Assembly (NCBI RefSeq): GCF_023806125.1
Contig: NZ_JAMSKT010000002.1
Span: 1-64,000, forward strand
DNA: 64,000 nucleotides
Source: Clostridium caldaquaticum
GTDB taxonomy: Bacteria; Bacillota; Clostridia; Clostridiales; Clostridiaceae
Reading direction: 5' to 3'
This document shows positions 1 through 6,294 of the stretch, piece by piece; position 1 is the stretch's first letter; every line of letters begins with the position of its first letter. Under the pieces are notes generated by a model that did not search any database, was not told where the DNA came from, and saw only the letters and a program-made list of their open reading frames with translations. Made by a program: the position numbers and the translations under genes.

Positions 1-79
1 TTGTCTTAAGCTAACGGTTGGTACTATCAACCCCCGTATCGGACTTTCACCGACAAGATTACGCCCATGCCGGGCGCAC
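1..79 (-). mobile_element. Group II (IIC-like) intron, 5' end only
   Basis: Read on the minus strand from position 79 leftwards, the sequence opens with GTGCGCCCGGCATGG, continues with a GGTGAAAGTCC segment, and later has an AACCGTTAGCTTAAG stretch. This is the order of elements at the 5' end of domain I of bacterial group II introns, and it closely resembles, from memory, the Oceanobacillus iheyensis group IIC ribozyme (GUGUGCCCGGCAUGGGUG, GGUGAGAGUCC, ACAGUUAGCCUAACGC). The stretch is also clearly richer in G+C than its surroundings. Only about 79 nt are inside the window, so domains II-VI and any reverse transcriptase/maturase gene would lie to the left. The splice boundary is inferred to be between positions 80 and 79. 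Confidence 0.8.
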
Positions 80-82
80 ATT

Positions 83-110
83 AAAAGGGACATTACCATT
101 AGGTATGTCC
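83..110 (-). terminator. Intrinsic terminator of the first glycosyltransferase gene, next to the intron
   Basis: On the minus strand GGACATACC (110-102), loop TAAT, then GGTAATGTCC (97-88) form a stem with one bulged base, followed by CTTTT. It lies 18 bases after the stop codon of the gene at 129-1259 and ends a few bases before the intron boundary. The flanking A-run (plus strand T-run at 111-115) suggests it may work in both directions. Confidence 0.75.
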
Positions 111-128
111 TTTTTAACTTAATAGAGA

Positions 129-1259
129 TTATATAACTGGATTTAAATTATAAATTTTTTTATACACTTCCAAAGTTTTCTCAGCAGTTTTGTTCCAAGA
201 AAAATCCTGTGCTCGTATAAGTCCTTTTTCCCTATATTCATTTTGAAGCTTTTCGTTATTTAAAAGTTTTTTCAAAGCTTCCATAAGCTCATACTCATTA
301 TATGGATTTATAAGTATTCCAGCATCACCAACTACTTCAGGTATAGAGGTTAAGTTAGAGGTTATTACCGGTGTACCGCAGTTCATTGCTTCAAGCGGTG
401 GAAGTCCAAAGCCTTCATACAGTGATGGATATACAAAAGCATCACAGGCATTATAAAGTATTGGAAGATGATTTTCTGGGGCAAAGCCAGTAAAAATAAT
501 TTTTGAAGAAAACTCTAAATTGCTTGAAAACTCGCTTAAATATTGTCCTTGATCTCTTGTTGCTCCAACGATTACTAGGTTATAATCTTTGCCTAAGTCT
601 TTGTAAACCTTGGCAAAGGCTGTTATAAGAGATTTCACATTTTTTCTTGGACTAAAACCACCTATATATAATATAAAAGATTTATTAATATTATATTGTT
701 TTGACAGGAAATACTTACATTTTTCTTTGTCCAAGGGTTTATATATATCGTCAGCAGCTAAAGGAGTAACAAAGATTTTATTCTTATCAATAGGAAAGTA
801 TTTTAAAATATCCTGTTTAGACCATTCTGAAACAGTAATAAGCGCATCTGATAATTCTATTACTTTTGGTACATCTTTTAAAAATTTAAGAAGGTATCCT
901 CTGCCAACAGTTTCTGGCATTATATAAGGAATTAAATCGTGCATAGTAGCTATTTTTTTACACTCTATATTTTCACACATACCTATTCCGTTTTGGGGTA
1001 TATGATAAATATCTATATTGTTATCTTTTAAATCAGCAGGAAAGTAGTTTTGTTCAAAAAATCTATGGTGTTTTTTGGAGGCCATAATTATATTAGTATT
1101 ACTAAACTGAAACTCTTCATAATTTTCACCAGACCAGTAAATATGATAATAGTTTTTACTATCCATCCTTAATAAATATCTCAAAACTTTATCTGTATAA
1201 GTACCAATTCCAGTACCTCTATACCAATTGACACCACGTGCATCAATTGCAATTTTCAT
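129..1259 (-). CDS. Glycosyltransferase family 4, CotSA-like (spore coat)
   Basis: This 376-residue protein is a retaining GT-B glycosyltransferase. The N-terminal half starts with a glycine-rich [11 protein letters not shown] loop; the C-terminal half has GGFSPRKN and the sugar-nucleotide-binding EGFGLPPLE (E-x7-E) followed by TPVITSN. Length and motifs fit Bacillus subtilis CotSA, a spore coat GT4 protein of similar size encoded beside cotS. Here it is likewise divergent from a cotS-like gene at 1461. The start is preceded by an AGGAGAGG ribosome binding site. It is a paralogue of the gene at 9040-10164. Donor and acceptor sugars cannot be told from sequence; a role in coat or spore-surface glycosylation is inferred from context. 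It has no signal peptide, so action in the mother cell cytoplasm is likely. Confidence 0.85.
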   Translation of the reverse strand: MKIAIDARGVNWYRGTGIGTYTDKVLRYLLRMDSKNYYHIYWSGENYEEFQFSNTNIIMASKKHHRFFEQNYFPADLKDNNIDIYHIPQNGIGMCENIECKKIATMHDLIPYIMPETVGRGYLLKFLKDVPKVIELSDALITVSEWSKQDILKYFPIDKNKIFVTPLAADDIYKPLDKEKCKYFLSKQYNINKSFILYIGGFSPRKNVKSLITAFAKVYKDLGKDYNLVIVGATRDQGQYLSEFSSNLEFSSKIIFTGFAPENHLPILYNACDAFVYPSLYEGFGLPPLEAMNCGTPVITSNLTSIPEVVGDAGILINPYNEYELMEALKKLLNNEKLQNEYREKGLIRAQDFSWNKTAEKTLEVYKKIYNLNPVI

Positions 1260-1400
1260 CCAATCCTCTCCTCTAAATTGCTAGAAAATACCTGATAAAT
1301 CCGACGAAATTAAGCCTATATATTAATAATATTAACCTGCGTCAAAAAGTGTTCCAGTCGTATATAAACAACTTCTGGCATAGTAAATAATTTATAAATC

Positions 1401-1428
1401 ACACACTTATACGGTTTTTCATATAATA
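1401..1428 (+). promoter_or_regulatory. Candidate sigma-K promoter for the cotS-like operon
   Basis: CATATAATA (1420-1428) fits the sigma-K -10 pattern CATANNNTA. AC dinucleotides at 1401-1404 are 15-17 bases upstream, fitting the short sigma-K -35 element. It lies 33 bases before the TTG start of a putative late coat gene, as expected for a mother-cell promoter. Short motif in AT-rich DNA, so chance cannot be excluded. Confidence 0.45.
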
Positions 1429-1460
1429 CAATTAGAGCAATATTTTTGGAGGGAACTCTT

Positions 1461-2471
1461 TTGAATATAGATGAACTTAAGAATGTTGTTGAGGAAGGGT
1501 ATGGGTTAAGTATTCAAAGTCTTGAAAAAGTAAAGAATGTTTATAGGATTAAAACCTTTGATGACGATTACTGCCTAAAGATTATTAAATATAATTTTCC
1601 TCACTTCTATTTTATATTAAGTGCTATTAAGCACCTCCAAAACAATGGATTCGATAGAGTACCTGACATAATTAAAAAACTGGATGGAGCTGATTATATA
1701 AGTCTTGATAATAGTAATGCTTATTTGACTAAATGGGTAAATGCAAGGGAATGCAATTATGATAATCCACTAGATGTTTCACTGGCTGCTTATGAATTGG
1801 GGCAGCTTCATAATAAAAGTGAAGGTTTTAAGGTTACTAAAAAAATGCAGCCCAGAGTTTATTGGTATAAATGGATAGAACATTTTAGAACGAGAAAAGA
1901 TGAGATTTTAGATTTTAAAAAAAGAATAGATAAAAAAGAAAAAAAGAGTGAATTTGACTGCTTATATCTTAGTTTTTTAGAGGAAGAGTTAAAAAGAGCA
2001 GATAAGGCGGTAGAAAATCTAATTAAGAGTGATTATATAAATAAGGTAAAAAATGAAATTATAAAGAGTGGTTTTTGTCATCATGACTATGCTCATCATA
2101 ATGTTCTTGTAGAAAGTAGTGGGAGAATAAGTATTATTGATTTTGATTACTGCATCTTAGATATTAGTATACATGATTTAGCAAGCCTAATCATAAGAAA
2201 AATGAAAAACGGAAAATGGGATATTGATGATGCCTTATTCATAATGGAAAGCTATAGTAAAAGCAGAAGGGTAGAAGAAAGAGATATACCTATTATGGCT
2301 GCTTTTATGGAGTTTCCACAGGATTATTGGCAGGTTGGTATTCAATATTACTGGGAAGAACAGCCTTGGGGTGAGGAATTCTTTATTAAAAAACTAAAAA
2401 AAATTTATGAGGATTTTGAAGAAAAGCAGGAGTTTATAGAAGAATTTAGACATTTAAAATACAGCAGTTAA
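1461..2471 (+). CDS. CotS-family spore coat protein (APH-like kinase fold)
   Basis: The 336-residue protein belongs to the CotS/YutH group of the aminoglycoside phosphotransferase-like superfamily. The catalytic loop is CHHDYAHHN (an HD-x4-N Brenner motif) and the metal-binding motif is IIDFDYC, both in the C-terminal lobe around residues 205-235; a TKWVNARECNYDNP hinge-like segment precedes them. The C-terminus carries the family's FPQDYWQ...YYWEEQPW segment. A longer frame begins at 1446, but the GGAGGG ribosome binding site lies inside that extension, so the TTG at 1461, 7 bases behind it, is the better start. It heads a run of three related genes on the same strand. CotS proteins are found in spore coats; the substrate is unknown, and phosphorylation of a glycan or small molecule is an inference from the fold. 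Confidence 0.85.
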   Translation: MNIDELKNVVEEGYGLSIQSLEKVKNVYRIKTFDDDYCLKIIKYNFPHFYFILSAIKHLQNNGFDRVPDIIKKLDGADYISLDNSNAYLTKWVNARECNYDNPLDVSLAAYELGQLHNKSEGFKVTKKMQPRVYWYKWIEHFRTRKDEILDFKKRIDKKEKKSEFDCLYLSFLEEELKRADKAVENLIKSDYINKVKNEIIKSGFCHHDYAHHNVLVESSGRISIIDFDYCILDISIHDLASLIIRKMKNGKWDIDDALFIMESYSKSRRVEERDIPIMAAFMEFPQDYWQVGIQYYWEEQPWGEEFFIKKLKKIYEDFEEKQEFIEEFRHLKYSS

Positions 2472-2514
2472 TTATCTTAAATATTAATAATAAACAGTTA
2501 TAGAGGTGTATTAA

Positions 2515-3279
2515 ATGATTAAAGATGAGCTATTTGATTCATTTTTAGAATATCTTTCATTAAAGGATATAGTTTTAGTTGAGGATTTTAAGGATAAACA
2601 AACTAAATCAGATAATATCGATGAAGAAGCAGTTTTAAAGCAGCTTCTTGTTATAAGTGAATTTGATAAAAGGGTTATGGGCTATAAGGGATATATGGGA
2701 AAAAGGCTAGACAATAAAACTGGTAGTGTGGTAGAACAATACAAAGTAAACATAAAAAGATTGAAAAGATATTTAAAAAATATAAGAATGAACTCGGCTG
2801 CAAGCAATTTTGAACGAGTTATCCTTAAAAAAGGAAATGACTATCTTAAGAGAGCAGAAAGCTGCATATCTGAAATTTATAATGCAGGATATATGGATAT
2901 AATACAGAGAAGTATGAAAAACACGGAGATTTGTCTTGGGAATGTGGATTTTTCAAATCTAAGAAAAACAGAAAAGATAGAAATTATAAGTATAGATAAA
3001 TGCTGTTATAACAATATAGAGATGGATTGCTTTAATCTTTTAAGCAAACATAAAAGAAAAGGTGCAGAATTAGATTGGAAGCTATTAACTGAAAAGTTTT
3101 GTGAATATGCAGATCTTTCAGAGAGCAGCAGCAGATTTATATTAGCTCTATTGTCCTATCCTTATGAATTTATGAAATGCTGCAACAGATATAGAGAAAA
3201 ATCAAAGGATTGGAGTGAGAAAGAATACGAAGAGAGGCTTGAAAGAGCACTTTTAAAAGATGGAGAAATTCTGTTATAA
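2515..3279 (+). CDS. Degenerate CotS-like protein (predicted pseudokinase)
   Basis: This 254-residue protein sits between two intact cotS-like genes (gaps of 43 and 12 bases) and is probably co-transcribed. Its C-terminal half aligns by eye with CotS: ICLGNVDFSNL occupies the place of the catalytic CHHDYAHHN, and IISIDKCC the place of IIDFDYC. It is followed by LSYPYEFMKCCNRYREKSKDW, matching the family's FP-x-x-FW...YY...W tail. The catalytic His-Asp is replaced by Gly-Asn and the metal-binding motif is altered, while the N-terminal kinase lobe is not recognisable; residues 1-120 are charged and probably helical. It is therefore likely catalytically dead but kept as an intact frame. A partner or scaffold for the flanking kinases is one inference; an unrelated coat structural protein is another. 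Confidence 0.65.
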   Translation: MIKDELFDSFLEYLSLKDIVLVEDFKDKQTKSDNIDEEAVLKQLLVISEFDKRVMGYKGYMGKRLDNKTGSVVEQYKVNIKRLKRYLKNIRMNSAASNFERVILKKGNDYLKRAESCISEIYNAGYMDIIQRSMKNTEICLGNVDFSNLRKTEKIEIISIDKCCYNNIEMDCFNLLSKHKRKGAELDWKLLTEKFCEYADLSESSSRFILALLSYPYEFMKCCNRYREKSKDWSEKEYEERLERALLKDGEILL

Positions 3280-3291
3280 AGGGGTGATGGC

Positions 3292-4317
3292 ATGCTTGAT
3301 GGAAGGTACAGAGATAAAAAATACTTATCTAAATATGATTTATCCGTAGGACTTTTTGATAATTTTAATTTGAAAGTAAATGATATTATACCTTTAAGAC
3401 ATGTATATATAATAATTACAGATAAAGGGGATAAAATATTAAAGAGGATTGATTACTCTTTAGATAACCTGGAATTTATTAATAGTGCTATTAAGTATAT
3501 AAGAAGAAGTTTTGGAAGAGTTTTGGATTTTGTAAGTACTAAAGATAATAAAGTTTATACAAAATGGAAGAATGAAATATACTGTGTTATGGATTTAGTT
3601 CAAGGCAGGGAATGTGATTTTAGCAATCCGATAGATTTAAGTATAGCTTCTAAAGGGTTAGGGGAACTCCATAAAGCATCAAAAGGCTTCAAAAGTAGTT
3701 TAAGTAGTAAATTAATGGCTGGGAAAACTATAGATTTATTTGAAAAAAGAATAGAAGAAATGAAGATATTTAAAAGTATTGCAGATTTACATGAATTTAA
3801 AACTGAGTTTGACAAAGTTTTTCTTGAAAATATAGAATATTATCTAAATGAAATAAAAGAGAGTATAAAAATTCTTGAAAATTCACACTATAATGAACTA
3901 TGCCTAGAAGAAGACAAAATAGTTGTGTGCCATCATGATTTAGCTTATCATAATATTATAGTTAAAAATGAAGAGGCTTATTTTATTGATTTTGACTATT
4001 GTATAGTTGATTTAAAGGTTCATGATTTATGCAACTTCATAAGTAAGGTTATTAAAAATTTTGCTTTTGATATAGAAAAGGCAGATTCCGTTTTACATGA
4101 CTATTATACGGTTAATTCTCTAGATAATAGGGAATTAGAGGTACTTTATGGAATGCTGTATTTTCCGGAAGATTTTTACAGTATAGCTCGAGATTACTAC
4201 ACTAAACGAAAGGACTGGGAAGAAGAAGTTTTTCTGGATAGGCTTATGAAAAAAGTATCTTTTAAAGAAGATAGAAGTGAGTTTTTAAAGGAATTTAAGG
4301 AGAAAATTATTAATTGA
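3292..4317 (+). CDS. CotS-family spore coat protein (APH-like kinase fold)
   Basis: A 341-residue paralogue of the proteins at 1461 and 10311. It has the Lys-containing N-lobe strand (DKGDKILKRIDY), the conserved VQGRECDFSNP segment, the catalytic loop CHHDLAYHN and the metal motif FIDFDYC, all expected for an active APH-like kinase. The C-terminus has the family segment YFPEDFYSIARDYYTKRKDW. The start follows GGGGTGATGGC by a normal distance and only 12 bases separate it from the upstream pseudokinase gene, so the three genes form one operon ending at a strong terminator at 4324. The CotS family is linked to the spore coat; the substrate is unknown. Confidence 0.85.
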   Translation: MLDGRYRDKKYLSKYDLSVGLFDNFNLKVNDIIPLRHVYIIITDKGDKILKRIDYSLDNLEFINSAIKYIRRSFGRVLDFVSTKDNKVYTKWKNEIYCVMDLVQGRECDFSNPIDLSIASKGLGELHKASKGFKSSLSSKLMAGKTIDLFEKRIEEMKIFKSIADLHEFKTEFDKVFLENIEYYLNEIKESIKILENSHYNELCLEEDKIVVCHHDLAYHNIIVKNEEAYFIDFDYCIVDLKVHDLCNFISKVIKNFAFDIEKADSVLHDYYTVNSLDNRELEVLYGMLYFPEDFYSIARDYYTKRKDWEEEVFLDRLMKKVSFKEDRSEFLKEFKEKIIN

Positions 4318-4323
4318 AAAATA

Positions 4324-4368
4324 AGAAGTTCTAACTTCTAAAGTAGGGTAGTTAGAGCTTCTTTTTTG
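4324..4368. terminator. Intrinsic terminator, probably bidirectional
   Basis: AGAAGTTCTAACT (4324-4336) pairs with AGTTAGAGCTTCT (4350-4362), followed by a T-run. A-rich sequence upstream gives a T-rich tail on the other strand, so it can also end the convergent regulator gene at 4386. Confidence 0.8.
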
Positions 4369-4385
4369 TTAGTAATTGCAAATAT

Positions 4386-5066
4386 CTATAAAAATTCTTC
4401 TAAAGCTTCAAGATTTTTTATAATAATAATGTCTTTATTATAGTCAATAATTTCATCTTCTTTCATTTTAATAAGTTCTCTAGAAAGTGAAGGTCTTTGA
4501 ACACCAATTTTATCTGCCCAATCTTTTTTTGTCATATTTAGTTTTATTTTAAGAGAGTTTTGCTGATTATACTGAGCTAAAATATATTCGCTGATTTTTT
4601 GCCTTATAGTTTTAAGAGTAACTTCTTTAAGTTTTAAGTTAAGTATCATGGCCTTGTTTGAAATAATTCTTAAATATTCAAGCAAAAATCCTGAATTATT
4701 TTGACAAAGGCTTATAACAGAAGCTTTATTAATATGTAACACTGTGCATTTTGTCTTTGCTATGACATTTATAGGAGCTGTGTTCTTATCGGCAAAAATT
4801 AACATTTCGCCAAAAATCTCTCCTGAGCCAAATTCAGCTATGGATAATACTTTGCCGGTAGAATCATTTTTTTGTACTTCAAGAGAACCCTCAAGTATTA
4901 AGTTTAAAGTATTACAAGAATCATCTTCAGCTAAAATTATATCTCCTTTATTGTATTTTTCTACTTTATATGGTATTTTGCTAAACAGTGATATTAAATC
5001 TTCTTCAGTAAAAGTTTTGAAAAGGCTTGAACTTTTTATAGCTTTAAAATAATTTACAATGCTCAT
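4386..5066 (-). CDS. Crp/Fnr-family transcription regulator
   Basis: A 226-residue protein with an N-terminal cyclic-nucleotide-binding-like beta-roll (about residues 25-120, with LILEGSLEVQK and SGEIFGEMLIF) and a C-terminal winged helix (about 150-226). The recognition helix region reads RPSLSRELIKM. There is no N-terminal cysteine cluster like Fnr. It is transcribed away from an Fe-S protein gene at 5265, and a perfect dyad lies in the shared intergenic region. In clostridia, Crp/Fnr proteins of the HcpR type pair with ferredoxin-like or hybrid-cluster genes and respond to nitrosative or redox stress; that assignment here is an inference from context. Confidence 0.85.
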   Translation of the reverse strand: MSIVNYFKAIKSSSLFKTFTEEDLISLFSKIPYKVEKYNKGDIILAEDDSCNTLNLILEGSLEVQKNDSTGKVLSIAEFGSGEIFGEMLIFADKNTAPINVIAKTKCTVLHINKASVISLCQNNSGFLLEYLRIISNKAMILNLKLKEVTLKTIRQKISEYILAQYNQQNSLKIKLNMTKKDWADKIGVQRPSLSRELIKMKEDEIIDYNKDIIIIKNLEALEEFL

Positions 5067-5181
5067 ATTAAATTCTCCTTATGTTCATTCCTTGTAAATA
5101 TATACGCTGTTTCAGCAGTTTGCTGTAATTGTGAATTCAATAGTATTATATAAAATAATAATGAAATATTTCAACTAACTT

Positions 5182-5195
5182 GTAACTCAAGTTAC
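5182..5195. promoter_or_regulatory. Crp/Fnr-type operator between regulator and Fe-S protein
   Basis: GTAACTCAAGTTAC is a dyad with 6-base arms (GTAACT/AGTTAC) around CA. It lies 70 bases before the Fe-S protein start and about 115 bases before the regulator start. The form fits a Crp/Fnr-family site and is similar to what I recall for HcpR sites in Firmicutes. Confidence 0.6.
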
Positions 5196-5264
5196 CGACT
5201 TTTTAAGTAAGTATATATATAATTTAATTATGATTTTAAACAGAGTAAAACAGGAGGGATTAAC

Positions 5265-6029
5265 ATGGCTGTTAGAAAAATCGTGTCTATAGATGAAAGT
5301 AAATGTGATGGATGTGGATTATGTATACCTAATTGCGCAGAAGGTGCACTTGCAATAATTGATGGAAAAGCAAAGCTTATAAAAGATTTATACTGTGATG
5401 GATTAGGAGCATGCCTTGGACATTGCCCTAAAGATGCTATAACAATAATAGAAAGAGAAGCAGAAGAATTTGATGAAAAGGCTGTTGAGGAGTTTTTAAA
5501 AACTCAAGGCAGAAAAATGCAGCATGTTCAAGAAACTAAGACTAAGGAAAATACAGAAGTACATGTACATGAAGGGGGATGCCCAGGGAGCAGAATGAGA
5601 ATGCTGCAAAGAAAAGAAGCTGAAAATGATGATAGTAATGTTAAGGTAACATCAAAACTTAGACAATGGCCTGTTCAGCTTCAGTTAGTGCCAGCTGCAG
5701 CACCATATTTTAAAAGAGCAGATTTACTGATAACTGCAGATTGTGTTCCATTTGCCTATGCAAATTATCATAATGATTTTCTTAAAGGAAAAGCTGTTGC
5801 AGTTGGATGTCCAAAGCTGGATGATGCTATGTCCTATGCAAAGAAACTTGAGGATATAATCAGAATAAATGACTTAGAAAGTATAACAGTACTTAGAATG
5901 GAAGTTCCATGTTGTGGGGGAATAGCACAAGCCGTAAAAATGGGAAGAGATAACTCAGGTGTAAATATACCTATTAAAGTTGTTACAATAAGCCTTGAAG
6001 GCGAAATATTAAAAAGAGAATATATTTAA
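5265..6029 (+). CDS. Ferredoxin-type 4Fe-4S protein with extra cysteine-rich domain
   Basis: The 254-residue protein opens with two ferredoxin-like motifs. The first, CDGCGLCIPNC (residues 14-24), is complete. The second, CDGLGACLGHCP (44-55), has Leu where the second cysteine of C-x2-C-x2-C-x3-C would be, so it may hold an incomplete or alternatively ligated cluster. The remaining 170 residues contain further cysteines (GGCPGSR, DCVPFAYANYH, VGCPKLDD, PCCGGIAQ), suggesting another metal or redox site. It has a GGAGGG ribosome binding site, its own terminator at 6036, and is divergent from a Crp/Fnr regulator with a dyad between them. It is probably a cytoplasmic electron-transfer or redox-sensing protein controlled by that regulator; the exact partner is unknown. 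Confidence 0.8.
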   Translation: MAVRKIVSIDESKCDGCGLCIPNCAEGALAIIDGKAKLIKDLYCDGLGACLGHCPKDAITIIEREAEEFDEKAVEEFLKTQGRKMQHVQETKTKENTEVHVHEGGCPGSRMRMLQRKEAENDDSNVKVTSKLRQWPVQLQLVPAAAPYFKRADLLITADCVPFAYANYHNDFLKGKAVAVGCPKLDDAMSYAKKLEDIIRINDLESITVLRMEVPCCGGIAQAVKMGRDNSGVNIPIKVVTISLEGEILKREYI

Positions 6030-6035
6030 TATTCG

Positions 6036-6066
6036 AAAAAACCTCTGATATATTCAGAGGTTTTTT
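6036..6066 (+). terminator. Intrinsic terminator after the Fe-S protein
   Basis: CCTCTGA (6042-6048) pairs with TCAGAGG (6054-6060), flanked by an A-run and a run of six T. Confidence 0.85.
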
Positions 6067-6171
6067 ATGCAACTTTACTAAAAATGTTTATATAAAGAAG
6101 GATTTTTTGTAACTATGTAGAATATACCATTGTGAGAAATATTCACATCATATAAACAGTTTACGCACAAG

Positions 6172-6227
6172 TTATATACAGAAAAATATGAAATATTCAC
6201 TATTTATTCACAGTTTGCTGTGGATAA
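6172..6227. promoter_or_regulatory. DnaA-box-like cluster upstream of the sensor kinase
   Basis: TGTGGATAA (6219-6227) is a perfect DnaA box on the minus strand (TTATCCACA). TTATTCACA (6204-6212) differs from it by one base and TTATATACA (6172-6180) by two. TATTCAC also recurs at 6140, 6194 and 6205. The perfect box ends 67 bases before the kinase start. Low GC makes single matches common; the cluster is what makes this notable. Confidence 0.4.
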
Positions 6228-6294
6228 TGTGTTTGTCTTATAATGATTAACATTACTAACAATATTAACTTGTTTTTCAAGGAGGAAAATGGTA

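Noticed and set aside
610-927. 105-codon plus-strand frame opposite the first glycosyltransferase
   Set aside because: Shadow of the minus-strand gene; no ribosome site or known family.
6131-6147. TGTGA-N7-TCACA dyad resembling a CRP site upstream of the histidine kinase
   Set aside because: Spacer is 7, not 6, and this group lacks classical cAMP-CRP control; it partly overlaps the TATTCAC repeats already reported.
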